Source: Citrifermentans bremense (lineage in GTDB: Bacteria > Desulfobacterota > Desulfuromonadia > Geobacterales > Geobacteraceae). From it: a stretch of DNA of 64,000 nucleotides. The stretch lies in the NCBI RefSeq assembly GCF_014218275.1, contig NZ_AP023213.1:558001-622000 (forward strand), given 5' to 3'. A program made the translations under genes and the position numbers. Shown one piece after another: positions 25,913-37,000 of the stretch. Below the pieces are notes generated by a model. The model was not told the origin of the DNA and searched no databases. It saw only the letters and a program-made list of their open reading frames with translations. How positions within the stretch are numbered: position 1 is the stretch's first letter; every line of letters starts with the position of its first letter.

Positions 25913-27433
25913 ATGAAACTCGCACAACTTCTGGAATGTCTCGCCGCCTCCGAGGTCTCGGGAGACGCAGGGGTAGAGATAAAGTCGCTTTGCTACGACT
26001 CGCGAAAGGTCGCGCCCGGAGCACTCTTCTTCGCCTTGCGCGGAGTGAAGAGCGACGGGACCGAATTCGTGGAAGCCGCTGTAAAGGGGGGGGCGGTCGC
26101 AATCGTTGCGGACCGCCCCTGCGCTTGTGCCGGGGTAACGGTCGTGACCGTACCGGACGCAAGGCTTGCCATGAGCCTCATGGCCGCGGCATTCTACGGC
26201 ACCCCCACCCGCGGCATCCCGGTGGTGGGGATCACCGGGACCAATGGCAAGACCACCACCACCTACCTGGTGGAGGGGATCATGGAAAAGGCCGGGGTGC
26301 CTGCCGCGGTGCTCGGGACCATCAGCTACCGCTTCGCGGCTACCGACATCCCCGCACCCAACACCACCCCCGAGTCGGTCGACCTGCAGCGCATCCTGAG
26401 GGAACTGGTCGACCTCGGCGCCCGCGGCGCGGTGATGGAGGTTTCCTCCCACTCCCTGGAGCAGCGCCGCGCAGACGGCTGCCTCTTCGACGTCGCCCTC
26501 TTCACCAACCTGACCCGCGATCACCTCGATTACCACCTCGACATGGAGTCCTACTTCAATAGCAAACTGAGGCTCTTCACCGACCTCCTGACCCCGAGCG
26601 CAGAGAAGCCGCTTCGGCGCGCCGTGGTGAACCTGGACGACCCCTTCGGCCCGCGCATCGCGGAACAGGCGAGCGCGCCGGTCCTGACCTACTCCCTGAC
26701 GGGGAAAGCCGACATCCGCGTGGCCGAGACCGAGTTCTCCGTGGACGGCATCCGCTGCCGCATCGAAACGCCGGTAGGAGAGATCTCCCTTGCCTCCGAG
26801 CTTTTGGGGCGCTTCAACCTGTACAACATCCTGGCAGCCGTTGGTGCGGGCCTTGCCCTTGGCTACTCGAAGGAGGCGATCCGCGCCGGCATCGAGGGGC
26901 ACAAGCGGGTTCCGGGCCGCCTGGAGCGGGTGGAAAGCGAAGAGGGGATCACGGTCCTCGTCGACTATGCCCACACCGGCGACGCTCTGGAGAACGTCCT
27001 CGCCACCATCTCCGAGCTGAAGACGGACCGCATCATAACCATCTTCGGCTGCGGCGGCGACCGCGACAAAGGGAAGCGCCCGGTGATGGGGGAGATCGCC
27101 GCCCGCTACAGCGACCTTGCCGTCATCACCTCGGACAACCCCCGTACCGAGGACCCGCAGGCGATCCTGGAGGACGTCCGGGCGGGCATTCTGCCGCTGG
27201 GGCTGCGCGAGTACAGCCTGGAGGAGCTCGCGGCGGGACTGCACGAAAAAGGTTTCGCCACCATCGAGTCGCGCCGCGCCGCAATCCGGGCCGCGCTTTT
27301 GGCCGCGCGCCCGGGCGACATCGTGCTTCTGGCCGGCAAGGGGCACGAGGACTACCAGATCGTCGGGACCGAGAAATTCCACTTCGACGACCGGGAAGAG
27401 GCTGCGGCTGCGCTGAAGCTGAGAGGACAGTAA
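25913..27433 (+). CDS. murE: UDP-MurNAc-tripeptide synthetase MurE (meso-diaminopimelate adding)
   Basis: The 506-residue Mur ligase starts at ATG 25913 with GGGGGT upstream. The ATP loop is GTNGKTTT (109-116). The substrate motif DNPRTEDP (about 408) is the signature for meso-DAP rather than lysine. It adds DAP to UDP-MurNAc-L-Ala-D-Glu in the cytosol. Three-domain Mur architecture and length are normal. A 122-bp gap before murF is the largest in the first half of the cluster. Confidence 0.97.
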   Translation: MKLAQLLECLAASEVSGDAGVEIKSLCYDSRKVAPGALFFALRGVKSDGTEFVEAAVKGGAVAIVADRPCACAGVTVVTVPDARLAMSLMAAAFYGTPTRGIPVVGITGTNGKTTTTYLVEGIMEKAGVPAAVLGTISYRFAATDIPAPNTTPESVDLQRILRELVDLGARGAVMEVSSHSLEQRRADGCLFDVALFTNLTRDHLDYHLDMESYFNSKLRLFTDLLTPSAEKPLRRAVVNLDDPFGPRIAEQASAPVLTYSLTGKADIRVAETEFSVDGIRCRIETPVGEISLASELLGRFNLYNILAAVGAGLALGYSKEAIRAGIEGHKRVPGRLERVESEEGITVLVDYAHTGDALENVLATISELKTDRIITIFGCGGDRDKGKRPVMGEIAARYSDLAVITSDNPRTEDPQAILEDVRAGILPLGLREYSLEELAAGLHEKGFATIESRRAAIRAALLAARPGDIVLLAGKGHEDYQIVGTEKFHFDDREEAAAALKLRGQ

Positions 27434-27555
27434 TTGGGGAAAATTAGGTTCCCTTTTCCGCATTTTTGCGGCAAATTACAATGTTTCGGTCCTGGACCGG
27501 GGCAGGTAAATCGGGCGCTTCGCGCGCCGGAAAACAAAAGGAAACCTGACGTAAT

Positions 27556-28965
27556 ATGGCGATGTTCACGCTTAAGGAAATAGCCGAGGCGACCGGCGGC
27601 AGGATGATCGGGGAGACAGGGGGCGAGGCCTCTGCTGTCAGCACCGATTCGCGCCAGGTGGCCCCGGGAGAGCTGTTCGTGGCACTTAGGGGCGAGCGGT
27701 TCGACGGTCACGACTTCATACTGAAGGCGGTCTCTAAAGGGATCACCATCTTCCTCGCCGAGGAGAGCTGGGCGGAAAAAAACGAGCTCCCGACAGGGGC
27801 CGGCGCCGTTCTGGTGCCTGACACGCTGCGCGCCCTGGGGGACCTGGCCGCCTACCACCGCCGCCGCTTCGACCTGAAGACCGTCTGCGTCACCGGCAGC
27901 AACGGCAAGACCACGACGAAAGAAATGCTGGCGACGATCCTGGCCCAGACGGGACCGGGGTTGAAGACCGAGGGGAACCTCAACAACCTGATCGGGCTGC
28001 CGCTCACCATCTTCAGGCTCACCGGCCGCGAGCGCTGGGCCGTCTTAGAGATCGGTATGAGCGAGTTCGGCGAGATCGACCGGCTGGCTGAGATTGCGGA
28101 GCCGCAGGTGGGGATCATCACCAACGCCTTTCCGGCGCACCTGGAGACCCTGGGGAGCGTGGAGGGTGTGGCGCGGGCCAAGGGGGAACTTTTCCTGCGC
28201 CTAAAGTCGGGCTCGGTCGCGGTCTACAACGTGGACGACCCCCTGGTCTCCGCCTGCCCGACCCATCTGAACGTGACCCGTCTCACCTTCGGCCTGCGGG
28301 GGGCCGAGGTCTCCTCCGCCTCCATCCAGAGCCTCGGCAAGAGGGGGGAGAGCTTCACCCTGAGGCTTCCTGACGGAGAGCAGCAGGTGACGCTGTCGGC
28401 CTACGGAAGGCACAACATCTACAATGCCCTGGCCGCAGCAGCCGCGGCGCACGCGCTCGGCGTCCCGGGCGAGCTGATCCGCCAGGGGCTGGAGGAGTTC
28501 TCTCCCTACGACAAGCGCTTCCAGCTGGAGGAGGTCGCTGGGGTGACCCTGATCGACGACAGCTACAACGCGAACCCGGCCTCCATGGCGGCTGCGCTCA
28601 CCACCCTGAAGGAAATCGGTGGGGAGGGGCGCCTGGTCGCGGTTCTGGGCGACATGCTGGAGCTTGGACTCGGCACCGAGGAGGCGCACCGCGAACTGGG
28701 AAAACTGGCGGCAGCCCACGTCGACCGGCTCTACCTTTTGGGCAGCCTGGTACAGGAGACCGCCAAGGGCGCGCTCGAAGCGGGGCTTTCCCCCGCGGAC
28801 GTCGTGCTGGGGGAAGACCACGACCAGCTGGCCGGGGAGCTTCTCTCCTTCATAAAGCCGGAAGACTGCATTCTCTTCAAGGGATCACGAGGCATGAAAA
28901 TGGACAAGGTGGCTAAAGCGGTGCGGCAGGAACTGGCAGCCGCAGGAAAAGGGGGGCTTGACTGA
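27556..28965 (+). CDS. murF: UDP-MurNAc-tripeptide:D-Ala-D-Ala ligase MurF
   Basis: This is a 469-residue Mur ligase. ATG 27556 ([11 protein letters not shown]) has AAAGGAA upstream at a rather long spacing. Motifs are [12 protein letters not shown], the P-loop [27 protein letters not shown] and [11 protein letters not shown], all typical for MurF. It completes the UDP-MurNAc-pentapeptide. Its TGA shares the A with the mraY ATG, so translation is probably coupled. Confidence 0.96.
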   Translation: MAMFTLKEIAEATGGRMIGETGGEASAVSTDSRQVAPGELFVALRGERFDGHDFILKAVSKGITIFLAEESWAEKNELPTGAGAVLVPDTLRALGDLAAYHRRRFDLKTVCVTGSNGKTTTKEMLATILAQTGPGLKTEGNLNNLIGLPLTIFRLTGRERWAVLEIGMSEFGEIDRLAEIAEPQVGIITNAFPAHLETLGSVEGVARAKGELFLRLKSGSVAVYNVDDPLVSACPTHLNVTRLTFGLRGAEVSSASIQSLGKRGESFTLRLPDGEQQVTLSAYGRHNIYNALAAAAAAHALGVPGELIRQGLEEFSPYDKRFQLEEVAGVTLIDDSYNANPASMAAALTTLKEIGGEGRLVAVLGDMLELGLGTEEAHRELGKLAAAHVDRLYLLGSLVQETAKGALEAGLSPADVVLGEDHDQLAGELLSFIKPEDCILFKGSRGMKMDKVAKAVRQELAAAGKGGLD

Positions 28966-30041
28966 TGCTTTACCATCTCCTTTACCCGCTCGCCTCCGAC
29001 TACAAGCTCTTCAACGTATTCAAGTACCTGACCTTCCGCACCATTTACGCCATGATCACGGCCCTGCTTCTGGCCTTCATCGTGGGGCCCTGGGTGGTGA
29101 GGAAGCTGGAGGCGCTGCAGGCGCGCCAGGTGATACGGACCGACGGTCCCGAATCGCACCTGAAAAAACAGGGGACCCCGACCATGGGAGGGGTGCTGAT
29201 CCTTGTATGCATCGTGCTACCCACCCTTTTGTGGGCCGATTTGAAGAACGTCTTCATCTGGATCACCCTGCTCATCCTGGTCGGGTATGGTGTGCTCGGC
29301 TTCGTGGACGACTACAAGAAGGTGGTGGAGAAAAACCCCAAGGGGCTTTCGCCGCGCCAGAAGATGTTCTGGCAGGTGCTCCTCGCCGCCGGGGTCGGGA
29401 TCTTCCTTTTCTACCTCCCGGGCTTTTCCACAGAACTTTACCTGCCGTTCTTCAAGAGGGTGCACCCCGAGCTGGGCATCCTCTTCATTCCGTTTGTGAC
29501 CCTGGTGATCGTGGGTGCCAGCAACGCGGTGAACCTAACCGACGGCCTCGACGGCCTCGCCATAGGCCCCGTGGCCATCAACGCCGCCACCTACCTGCTC
29601 TTCTGCTACATAGCGGGTAACGCGAGGCTCTCCGGTTACCTGCAGATCCCCTACGTCCCCGGCGCGGGGGAGCTCGCCGTTCTCTGCGGCGCGATGGTGG
29701 GGGCGGGGCTTGGCTTCCTCTGGTACAACTCCTATCCCGCCGAGGTCTTCATGGGCGACGTCGGCTCCCTGTCCCTCGGGGGCGCGCTCGGGACCCTGGC
29801 GGTATTGACCAAGCAGGAAATTCTCCTGGTGATAGTGGGCGGCGTCTTCGTGGTGGAGGCGCTTTCGGTCATTTTCCAGGTCGGCTCCTACAAGTACCGC
29901 GGCAAGAGGATCTTCCGCATGGCCCCGATCCACCATCATTTCGAGCTGAAAGGGGTGGCGGAGCCGAAGATCATTGTGCGCTTCTGGATCATCACCATCA
30001 TCCTGGCGTTGGTGGCGATCTCCACCCTGAAGATGCGCTAG
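28965..30041 (+). CDS. mraY: Phospho-MurNAc-pentapeptide transferase MraY
   Basis: This is a 358-residue polytopic inner-membrane enzyme (about 10 TM helices) that makes lipid I on undecaprenyl phosphate. Signatures are [19 protein letters not shown] (Mg-binding Asp pair), [20 protein letters not shown] and the HHHFELKG loop. Length is standard. It starts at the overlap with murF. Confidence 0.97.
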   Translation: MLYHLLYPLASDYKLFNVFKYLTFRTIYAMITALLLAFIVGPWVVRKLEALQARQVIRTDGPESHLKKQGTPTMGGVLILVCIVLPTLLWADLKNVFIWITLLILVGYGVLGFVDDYKKVVEKNPKGLSPRQKMFWQVLLAAGVGIFLFYLPGFSTELYLPFFKRVHPELGILFIPFVTLVIVGASNAVNLTDGLDGLAIGPVAINAATYLLFCYIAGNARLSGYLQIPYVPGAGELAVLCGAMVGAGLGFLWYNSYPAEVFMGDVGSLSLGGALGTLAVLTKQEILLVIVGGVFVVEALSVIFQVGSYKYRGKRIFRMAPIHHHFELKGVAEPKIIVRFWIITIILALVAISTLKMR

Positions 30042-30055
30042 AGAGAAAGGTCGTC

Positions 30056-31414
30056 ATGGAATTAAAGGACAAGAAAATACTGGTGGTGGGACTGGCGAAG
30101 ACCGGCGTGGCGGTGGCCCGCTTCCTGGCCCAGGCCGGAGCCCTGGTCACCGTTACCGACATGCGCGAGGAGGAGGCGCTCTCCGACGTCCTGGCCGAGC
30201 TCTCCGGCCTGGACATAACTTACGAGCTCGGGCGGCACGTCCCCTACAGCTTCCTAATGGCGGACCTGATCGTGGTCTCCCCCGGTGTCCCCATGGACAT
30301 AAAGCCCCTGGAGATGGCGCGCTCCCAGAAGCGGCGCGTGGTCAGCGAGGTGGAGCTTGCCTCCTGGTTCATCAAGGCCCCCATGGTCGCGATCACCGGG
30401 ACCAACGGCAAGACCACGACGACGACCTTGACCGGCGAGGTCTTCAAAGCCTGCGGCTTCGAGACCTTCGTTGGCGGCAACATCGGCAACCCGCTGATCG
30501 AGCTGGCCGAAAGCGGTCAGCAGGTGGAGCGGGTAGTGGTGGAGCTCTCTTCCTTCCAGCTGGAAGGGGTGGAAAGCTTCCGGCCGGAGGTAGCGGTACT
30601 CTTGAACATCACCGAGGACCACCTGGACCGCTACCACAGCTTCCAGGAGTACATCGACGCGAAGCTCCGCATCTTCGAAAATCAGACCTCCGACGACTTC
30701 GCCGTGTTGAACATCGACGACCCGCTGGTAGCCGCCTGTGCCTCGAAGCTCAAGGCGCAGTTCTTCCCCATGAGCCGTGAGCACGAGCTGGAGGAGGGGA
30801 TCAGCTACCGCGACGGTTTCATCACCTTCTCCCACAAGGGGAAAGTGCTCCGCTTCGGCACCGAGGGTTTCAAGCTGAAAGGCGTGCACAACCTGGATAA
30901 CATCATGGCGAGCCTCGCGGCGACGCTTCTCATGCGCTGCGACGGCGACTGCGCCTACCAGGCGGTGAAGAACTTCAAGGGGCTCCCGCACCGGATGGAA
31001 CTGGTGGAGGAGATCGACGGCGTCGCCTACTACGAGGACAGCAAGGGGACCAACGTCGGGAGCGTGGTGAAGTCCCTGGAGAGCTTCGAGTCTGGCATCA
31101 CCCTGATCGCCGGCGGCAAGGACAAGGGAGGCTCCTATGAGCCGCTCGCCCCCCTGGTCGAGAGCCGGGTGAGCCACCTGGTGCTGATCGGCGAGGCGAA
31201 GGCCCGCATGAACGAGGCGCTCGGCGCGCTTACCGATACCCATCTCGCCCAGACCCTTGAGGAGGCGGTGGAGATAGCCAGAAGGCTCACCAAGCCGGGC
31301 GGCGTTGTCCTCTTCTCGCCGGCCTGTTCCAGCTTCGACATGTTCAAGAACTACGAGGAGCGCGCCGAGCGCTTCAAGGCCGCGGTGCGCGCCGGCAAGA
31401 AGGGGGAGGCGTGA
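30056..31414 (+). CDS. murD: UDP-MurNAc-L-alanine:D-glutamate ligase MurD
   Basis: This is a 452-residue Mur ligase with an N-terminal Rossmann UDP-binding domain ([19 protein letters not shown]), ATP loop [13 protein letters not shown] (about 111-123), [10 protein letters not shown], and the C-terminal DSKGTN and GGKDKGGSY motifs. It adds D-Glu to UDP-MurNAc-L-Ala. The stop overlaps the GTG of ftsW by 4 nt. Confidence 0.96.
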   Translation: MELKDKKILVVGLAKTGVAVARFLAQAGALVTVTDMREEEALSDVLAELSGLDITYELGRHVPYSFLMADLIVVSPGVPMDIKPLEMARSQKRRVVSEVELASWFIKAPMVAITGTNGKTTTTTLTGEVFKACGFETFVGGNIGNPLIELAESGQQVERVVVELSSFQLEGVESFRPEVAVLLNITEDHLDRYHSFQEYIDAKLRIFENQTSDDFAVLNIDDPLVAACASKLKAQFFPMSREHELEEGISYRDGFITFSHKGKVLRFGTEGFKLKGVHNLDNIMASLAATLLMRCDGDCAYQAVKNFKGLPHRMELVEEIDGVAYYEDSKGTNVGSVVKSLESFESGITLIAGGKDKGGSYEPLAPLVESRVSHLVLIGEAKARMNEALGALTDTHLAQTLEEAVEIARRLTKPGGVVLFSPACSSFDMFKNYEERAERFKAAVRAGKKGEA

Positions 31415-32517
31415 GGAAACTGGAGGGGTACGACATGATCGTGCTGCTGATGGCCGTGATCCTCACCTGTTTCGGTGTGGTCATGGTCTATTCGGCGTCC
31501 TCCGTGATGGCGGCAAAGAAGTTCCACGACGGTTTCTTCTTCCTGAAGCGCCAGTCCCTCTACGCGCTGATGGGGTTTGCCGGGATGGCGGTGGCGATGC
31601 ACGTCGACTACCACCTCTGGAAGAAATGGGCCGTTCCGCTTTTTTTAGGCTGTTTCTTCCTGCTGCTTTTAGTGTTCGTTCCCGGCATCGGCGGGACAGC
31701 TAAGGGCGCTTCGCGTTGGATCAGGCTCCCCTTCTTCAACTTCCAGCCCTCCGAACTCGCCAAGGTGGCGCTCATCATCTACATGGCCTACTCGCTGGAG
31801 AAGCGGCAGGACAAGCTGAAGCAGTTTCTGTCCGGCTTTCTCCCCTACATGCTGATACTAGGTGTCTTCATCGCGGTCCTTTTGGCGCAGCACGACATGG
31901 GGGCGGCACTCACCATGTTCGCCGTCGCCATCGTGATGCTCTTCGCCGCCGGCACCCGGGTGCAGTACATCCTGGGGATGGGGCTCATAGCGCTTCCCGG
32001 CATCGTCTACCTGGTGGTGACGAAGGCCTACCGCATGCGCCGCATCACCGCCTTCCTCGACCCCTGGCAGGACCCGACCGACACCGGCTTCCAGATCATC
32101 CAATCCTGGCTGGCGCTTGGGACTGGCGGCTTCTTCGGCCAGGGGCTGGGCGAAGGGAAGCAGAAGCTCTTCTACCTTCCCGAGGCGCACACCGACTTCA
32201 TCCTCTCGGTGCTGGGGGAGGAGATGGGGTTCATCGGCGTGGTCGTCATCGCCTGCATGTTCCTGGTGCTGGTGCAACGGAGCATCCGGGTGGCCATCGC
32301 GGCCGAGGACAGCTTCGGGCGCTTCCTCGCCTTCGGCATAGCGGTGCTGCTGGGGCTTGAGGCGTTCATCAACATGGCTGTCGTGACCGGGATGCTCCCC
32401 ACCAAGGGGATAGCGCTTCCCTTCTTGAGCTACGGCGGCTCGTCGCTCATCATCTCGCTGACCGCAGTGGGGGTCCTTCTGAACGTATCGACCAGAATGA
32501 GGGGGAACCCGGCATGA
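31411..32517 (+). CDS. ftsW: Septal peptidoglycan polymerase FtsW (SEDS family)
   Basis: This 368-residue integral membrane protein (about 10 TM helices) starts at GTG 31411. SEDS motifs are visible: [10 protein letters not shown] near the start, [52 protein letters not shown] and [11 protein letters not shown]. It polymerises glycan strands at the septum with FtsI. It overlaps both murD and murG by 4 nt. Confidence 0.96.
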   Translation: MRKLEGYDMIVLLMAVILTCFGVVMVYSASSVMAAKKFHDGFFFLKRQSLYALMGFAGMAVAMHVDYHLWKKWAVPLFLGCFFLLLLVFVPGIGGTAKGASRWIRLPFFNFQPSELAKVALIIYMAYSLEKRQDKLKQFLSGFLPYMLILGVFIAVLLAQHDMGAALTMFAVAIVMLFAAGTRVQYILGMGLIALPGIVYLVVTKAYRMRRITAFLDPWQDPTDTGFQIIQSWLALGTGGFFGQGLGEGKQKLFYLPEAHTDFILSVLGEEMGFIGVVVIACMFLVLVQRSIRVAIAAEDSFGRFLAFGIAVLLGLEAFINMAVVTGMLPTKGIALPFLSYGGSSLIISLTAVGVLLNVSTRMRGNPA

Positions 32518-33596
32518 GGCTCATTATCGCAGGTGGAGGGACCGGGGGGCATCTCTTCCCGGGGATAGCGGTCGCCGACGAATTCCTGGCGCGCAGCCCC
32601 GAGAACGAGGTCCTCTTCGTCGGCACCGAGCGCGGCATCGAGGCGCGCCTGCTCCCGAAGCTCGGCTACAAGCTCGCCCTCATCTCGGCAAGCGGCATGA
32701 AGGGTATGGGGACGGTGAAGAAGATCATGAGCGCGGGGCGCCTGCTTTACGGCTACTCCCAGTCGCGAAAGATCCTGAAGGAGTTTCGCCCCGACTTCGT
32801 GCTGGGGGTCGGCGGCTACGCCTCGGCGCCCATAGTCCTCGCCGCGCGAGGCATGGGGATCAGGCGTTTCATTCATGAACAAAACGCGCTCCCCGGCCTC
32901 ACCAACAAGGTGCTGGGGCGCTTCGTGGACGGCGTCTTCATCTCCATGCCCGAATCCGAGAGCTTCTTTCCCAAGGAGAGCACCCAGATGACGGGGAACC
33001 CCATCCGGAAGGAGATCCTGTGGGGATTTCAGGAGCGGGTGAGAAGCGTCGGCGACACCTTCAGCATCCTCGTCTTCGGGGGGAGCGCCGGCGCCCAGCG
33101 GGTCAACAGCGCGCTTCTGGAGGCGCTGCCGCACCTGGCGGGGGTGAAGGGGAAACTCCGGATCACCCATCAGACCGGCGAGAAGGACGCGGCCCGGGTG
33201 CGGGCGGGGTACCAGGCCCAGGGGGTCCAGGCCCAGGTGCTCAGCTTCATCGACGACATGTCCGCGGCCTACGGCGCTGCCGACCTGGTGATCTGCAGGG
33301 CCGGCGCCACGACCATCGCCGAGATCACCGCCTGCGGTAAGGGGTGCATCTTCATACCGTTCCCTTACGCGGCCGACGACCACCAGAGGAGGAACGCGGA
33401 GTCGCTGGTGCACAAAAACGCCGGGGTGATGATCCTGGAAGAGGATCTCACCGGGGAGCGGCTGGCCGAGAAGATCCTCGAACTCATGGAGCATCCGGCC
33501 CTGCTTGCCGATATGGAGAAAAACGCCAGGGCTTTGGCCCAGCTAGACGCAGCGCAAGCCATAGTCGCGGCAATGGTGACGGGAAGCAGAGACTAA
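32514..33596 (+). CDS. murG: Lipid II-forming GlcNAc transferase MurG
   Basis: The 360-residue GT-B glycosyltransferase starts in an ATGA overlap with ftsW. Glycine loops GGGTGGHLFPG (near 6) and GGSAGAQRVN (near 190) bind lipid I and UDP-GlcNAc. HEQNALPGLTNK and CRAGATTIAEITACGKG are signatures. It works on the cytoplasmic face of the inner membrane. A 45-bp spacer with short GAGACTGAGACT direct repeats follows. Confidence 0.96.
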   Translation: MRLIIAGGGTGGHLFPGIAVADEFLARSPENEVLFVGTERGIEARLLPKLGYKLALISASGMKGMGTVKKIMSAGRLLYGYSQSRKILKEFRPDFVLGVGGYASAPIVLAARGMGIRRFIHEQNALPGLTNKVLGRFVDGVFISMPESESFFPKESTQMTGNPIRKEILWGFQERVRSVGDTFSILVFGGSAGAQRVNSALLEALPHLAGVKGKLRITHQTGEKDAARVRAGYQAQGVQAQVLSFIDDMSAAYGAADLVICRAGATTIAEITACGKGCIFIPFPYAADDHQRRNAESLVHKNAGVMILEEDLTGERLAEKILELMEHPALLADMEKNARALAQLDAAQAIVAAMVTGSRD

Positions 33597-33641
33597 GGCT
33601 GAGACTGAGACTAATAAGTTAGCGACCGAAGGGAGCGTACC

Positions 33642-35027
33642 GTGTACGGAAAAATAGAGAGAATACATTTCGTCGGCATCGGCGGCATCGGGATGAGCGG
33701 GATCGCCGAGGTGCTCCTGAATCTGGGGTACAAGGTTTCCGGCTCCGACCTGCGCGGCTCGGAGATCACCCAAAGGCTCGAAAGCCTCGGAGGGGAGATC
33801 TTCTTCGGGCACGCAGCCGAGAACGTGGCCAACGCCGACGTGGTGGTCATCTCCAGCGCCGTCCACGACGACAACCCCGAGGTGGTCGAGGCGCAACTGA
33901 GGCTGATCCCGGTGATCCCCAGGGCCGAGATGCTGGCCGAGCTGATGCGCATGAAGTACGGCATCGCGGTGGCGGGGACCCACGGCAAGACCACCACCAC
34001 GTCCATGGTGGCGACCATCCTCTCCAAGGGGGGGATCGACCCCACCATCGTCATCGGCGGAAGGCTCAACTCGCTTGGGACCAACGCGAGGCTGGGACAG
34101 GGGCAGTTCCTGGTGGCAGAGGCGGACGAGTCGGACGGCTCCTTCCTGCTCCTCTCCCCCACCATCGCCGTGGTCACCAACATCGACGCCGACCACCTCG
34201 ATTTCTACAGCGGCATCGAGGAGATCAAGGACACTTTCGTCGAGTTCATCAACAAGATCCCCTTCTACGGGCTGGCCGTGCTCTGCCTGGACAACGGCAA
34301 CGTGGCCGACGTCCTGCCGCGGGTGAAGAAGCGCTTCACGAGCTACGGGCTGTCGGCCCAGGCGGACTTCCGGGCCACCGACGTGCGCCTCTCCGGCTTC
34401 TCCACGAGCTTCGTGGCGCATCACAAGGGGGTGCGTCTGGGAGAGATCACCTTCTCCATGCCCGGGGCGCACAACGTGCTGAACGCGCTGGCCGCGATCG
34501 CCGTGGCGATGGAACTCGACATCCCGTTCGAGACCATCCAGGAAGGGTTCGCCGGGTTCGGCGGGGTGGGGCGCCGCTTCCACCTGAAAGGTGAGGCGAA
34601 CGGCATAATGGTGGTGGACGACTACGGGCACCACCCGACCGAGATCAAGGCGACCCTGGCCGCGGCCAAGTCCGGCTTTGCTGAAAACCGCCTGGTCGTC
34701 GTGTTCCAGCCGCACCGCTATTCGAGGACCAAGGAGCTCTTCGAGGATTTCGTCAAGGCATTCCACGACGCAGACGTCCTGATCCTCACCGACATCTACC
34801 CGGCGGGGGAGGCCCCGATCGAGGGAGTGACCGCCGAGGCGCTCGCCAACCGGGTCAGGAGGCACGGCCAGAGGGACGTCACCTGGATCTCCGACCGCGA
34901 CAAGCTCTGCGAGCACCTGGAGCGCGTGCTTGCTCCCGGCGACATCCTGCTCACCCTCGGGGCCGGCAACGTCTGGCAGGTGGGAGAGACCATGCTGCAG
35001 CGGCTCAAAGCCGCGTCGGAGAGCTGA
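33642..35027 (+). CDS. murC: UDP-MurNAc:L-alanine ligase MurC
   Basis: The 461-residue Mur ligase starts at GTG 33642 behind AAGGGAG. Signatures are [29 protein letters not shown] (ATP loop near 108), [18 protein letters not shown] and [14 protein letters not shown]. It adds the first peptide residue. The murB start lies 1 nt beyond its stop. Confidence 0.97.
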   Translation: MYGKIERIHFVGIGGIGMSGIAEVLLNLGYKVSGSDLRGSEITQRLESLGGEIFFGHAAENVANADVVVISSAVHDDNPEVVEAQLRLIPVIPRAEMLAELMRMKYGIAVAGTHGKTTTTSMVATILSKGGIDPTIVIGGRLNSLGTNARLGQGQFLVAEADESDGSFLLLSPTIAVVTNIDADHLDFYSGIEEIKDTFVEFINKIPFYGLAVLCLDNGNVADVLPRVKKRFTSYGLSAQADFRATDVRLSGFSTSFVAHHKGVRLGEITFSMPGAHNVLNALAAIAVAMELDIPFETIQEGFAGFGGVGRRFHLKGEANGIMVVDDYGHHPTEIKATLAAAKSGFAENRLVVVFQPHRYSRTKELFEDFVKAFHDADVLILTDIYPAGEAPIEGVTAEALANRVRRHGQRDVTWISDRDKLCEHLERVLAPGDILLTLGAGNVWQVGETMLQRLKAASES

Positions 35028-35028
35028 G

Positions 35029-35931
35029 TTGATCCGGGGCCAGCTGGAACAGGCTGCTAATGGTGTGCGCGGCACGGTTAAGTGGGACGAGCCGATGTGG
35101 CAGCACACCTCGCTCAAGGTCGGGGGTCCCGCGGACCTCTACCTCGAGCCCGCCGATCTGGCCGACCTCCAGGAGAGCGTGGAGAGGCTCATCGCAGCCA
35201 AGATCCCTTACCTGGTGCTGGGCGGGGGGTACAACCTGCTGGTGCGCGACGGCGGCATCAGGGGATGCGTCATCTCCCTGAAGAAGCTCGACACCCTGGA
35301 GACGCAGCCGGGCGCGAGACTGGAGGCGGGCGCCGGGGTGACAAATTCCACCCTCTGCCGCTTCGCCGCGGAGCACTGCCTGGGTGGGATGGAGTTTCTC
35401 TGCGGCATTCCAGGCAGCTTCGGCGGCGCGCTCACCATGAACGCCGGCGCCCAGGGCGGCGAAACGCTGCAGCGGGTCGAGACGCTGACCACACTGCGTG
35501 AGGGAAAACTCCTGGTACGTAAGGCCTCGGAGCTGGAATTCGGCTACCGCTACTTAAGGCTCTTGCCAGGGGAGATCGTCCTGGGGGCGAAGCTCAGGCT
35601 CGAGCCTGCCGAGCGCCGGGTCATCGAGGAGCGCATGGCCGCCAACATCGCCAAGAGAAGCGGGACGCAGCGGGTCACCTATCCCAACGCCGGTTCCTTC
35701 TTCAAGAATCCTGCGGGGCGGCATGCCTGGGAGTTGATCGACCAGGCGGGGATGCGCGGCGTGACCGTCGGCGGCGCCCAGGTCTCGGAGGCACACACGA
35801 ACTTCCTGGTCAATCGCGGCGGGGCGCGTGCCGCGGACTTCACTTCCCTGGCGGCGCTGGTGAAGCTGAGGGTGAAGGAGACCAGCGGCATAGAGCTCGA
35901 GGAAGAGGTCCGACTGGTGGGCGAAGAGTAG
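35029..35931 (+). CDS. murB: UDP-N-acetylenolpyruvoylglucosamine reductase MurB
   Basis: The only sensible start is TTG 35029, one base after the murC stop, with GGAGAG about 8 nt upstream. It gives 300 residues, normal for type II MurB; the open frame upstream runs through murC in another frame. FAD-binding motifs are LGGGYNLLVRDGG and GIPGSFGGALTMNAGAQGGE. TYPNAGSFFKNP carries the catalytic serine and SEAHTNFLVN is the C-terminal motif. It reduces the enolpyruvyl group with NADPH to form UDP-MurNAc. Confidence 0.95.
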   Translation: MIRGQLEQAANGVRGTVKWDEPMWQHTSLKVGGPADLYLEPADLADLQESVERLIAAKIPYLVLGGGYNLLVRDGGIRGCVISLKKLDTLETQPGARLEAGAGVTNSTLCRFAAEHCLGGMEFLCGIPGSFGGALTMNAGAQGGETLQRVETLTTLREGKLLVRKASELEFGYRYLRLLPGEIVLGAKLRLEPAERRVIEERMAANIAKRSGTQRVTYPNAGSFFKNPAGRHAWELIDQAGMRGVTVGGAQVSEAHTNFLVNRGGARAADFTSLAALVKLRVKETSGIELEEEVRLVGEE

Positions 35932-36018
35932 GGCTCGCCGTGCTAGCAGGTTGCAGACGGTGAATAAAGTCCCCTCCCCCCGCTGTGGGAGGAGACAAAT
36001 ACGAGAGGATGGTTGGCG

Positions 36019-36936
36019 ATGACGGTAGAGGAGCTGAAAAAAAAGAAGATCGCGGTGCTGATGGGTGGACTTTCCGCCGAGCGCGAGGTGTCCCTTAACA
36101 GCGGCAAGGCGGTCCTTGCTTCCCTGGTCAGGCAGGGGTTCCAGGCGGTCGGTATCGACGTCGGTCGTGACCTTCCTAAGCGGCTGGCCGAGGAGCAGGT
36201 GGAGGTTGCCTTCATCGCGCTGCACGGACGCTTCGGCGAGGACGGCTCCGTACAGGGGCTCCTGGAGCTGATGGGGATCCCCTACACCGGTTCCGGGGTG
36301 CTCGCCAGCGCGCTTGCCATCGACAAGATCGCCTCCAAGGTGATCTTTGCCTCCGCCGGGCTGAAGCTCGCCCCCTACCAGGTGCTGCGCCGGGGCGAGG
36401 AGCTTCAGCTCGCCAACCCGCTCCCGGTGGTGGTGAAGCCCTCCCGTGAAGGCTCTTCGGTCGGAGTCGGCATCGTGCGCGACCCCTCCCGGATGCAGGC
36501 TGCGCTCGACGAGGCGTTCCGCTACGATTCGGAGATCCTCATCGAGGGGTTCATCGACGGCCGCGAGGTGCAGGTCGGCATACTGGACGGCAAGGCGCTC
36601 GGCGCCATCGAGATCATCCCCAAGGGGGAGTTCTACGACTACGAGGCCAAGTACACCGACGGCGGCGCGCAGCACATACTCCCGGCGCGCCTCCCCGAGG
36701 CGGTGTACGCGGAGGTGCTTCGGCAGGGGGAGAAGGCGCACGCGGCGCTTGGGTGCGACTGCTACAGCAGGGTCGACTTCCTGGTCACCGAGACGGGCGA
36801 CTGCTTCCTCCTCGAGGTGAACACCCTCCCGGGGATGACGGACTTAAGCCTGCTTCCCGAGATAGCGGGGGGAGCCGGAATTTCCTTCGGCGAGTTGGTG
36901 CTGCGCATACTGCAGGCTGCTTCGCTGAAGATCTAG
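36019..36936 (+). CDS. ddl: D-alanine:D-alanine ligase
   Basis: ATG 36019 has GAGAGGA about 9 nt upstream; TTG 36013 is an alternative. The 305-residue ATP-grasp enzyme shows [48 protein letters not shown] and [14 protein letters not shown]. It joins two D-Ala residues for MurF. The preceding 87-bp spacer contains a CCCTCC/GGGAGG hairpin. Confidence 0.95.
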   Translation: MTVEELKKKKIAVLMGGLSAEREVSLNSGKAVLASLVRQGFQAVGIDVGRDLPKRLAEEQVEVAFIALHGRFGEDGSVQGLLELMGIPYTGSGVLASALAIDKIASKVIFASAGLKLAPYQVLRRGEELQLANPLPVVVKPSREGSSVGVGIVRDPSRMQAALDEAFRYDSEILIEGFIDGREVQVGILDGKALGAIEIIPKGEFYDYEAKYTDGGAQHILPARLPEAVYAEVLRQGEKAHAALGCDCYSRVDFLVTETGDCFLLEVNTLPGMTDLSLLPEIAGGAGISFGELVLRILQAASLKI

Positions 36937-37000
36937 CGGCACGAATAAGCTGCGATGTTATTCAATGCTTCCATGAAATAACTTTTTCGACGGTAACCGA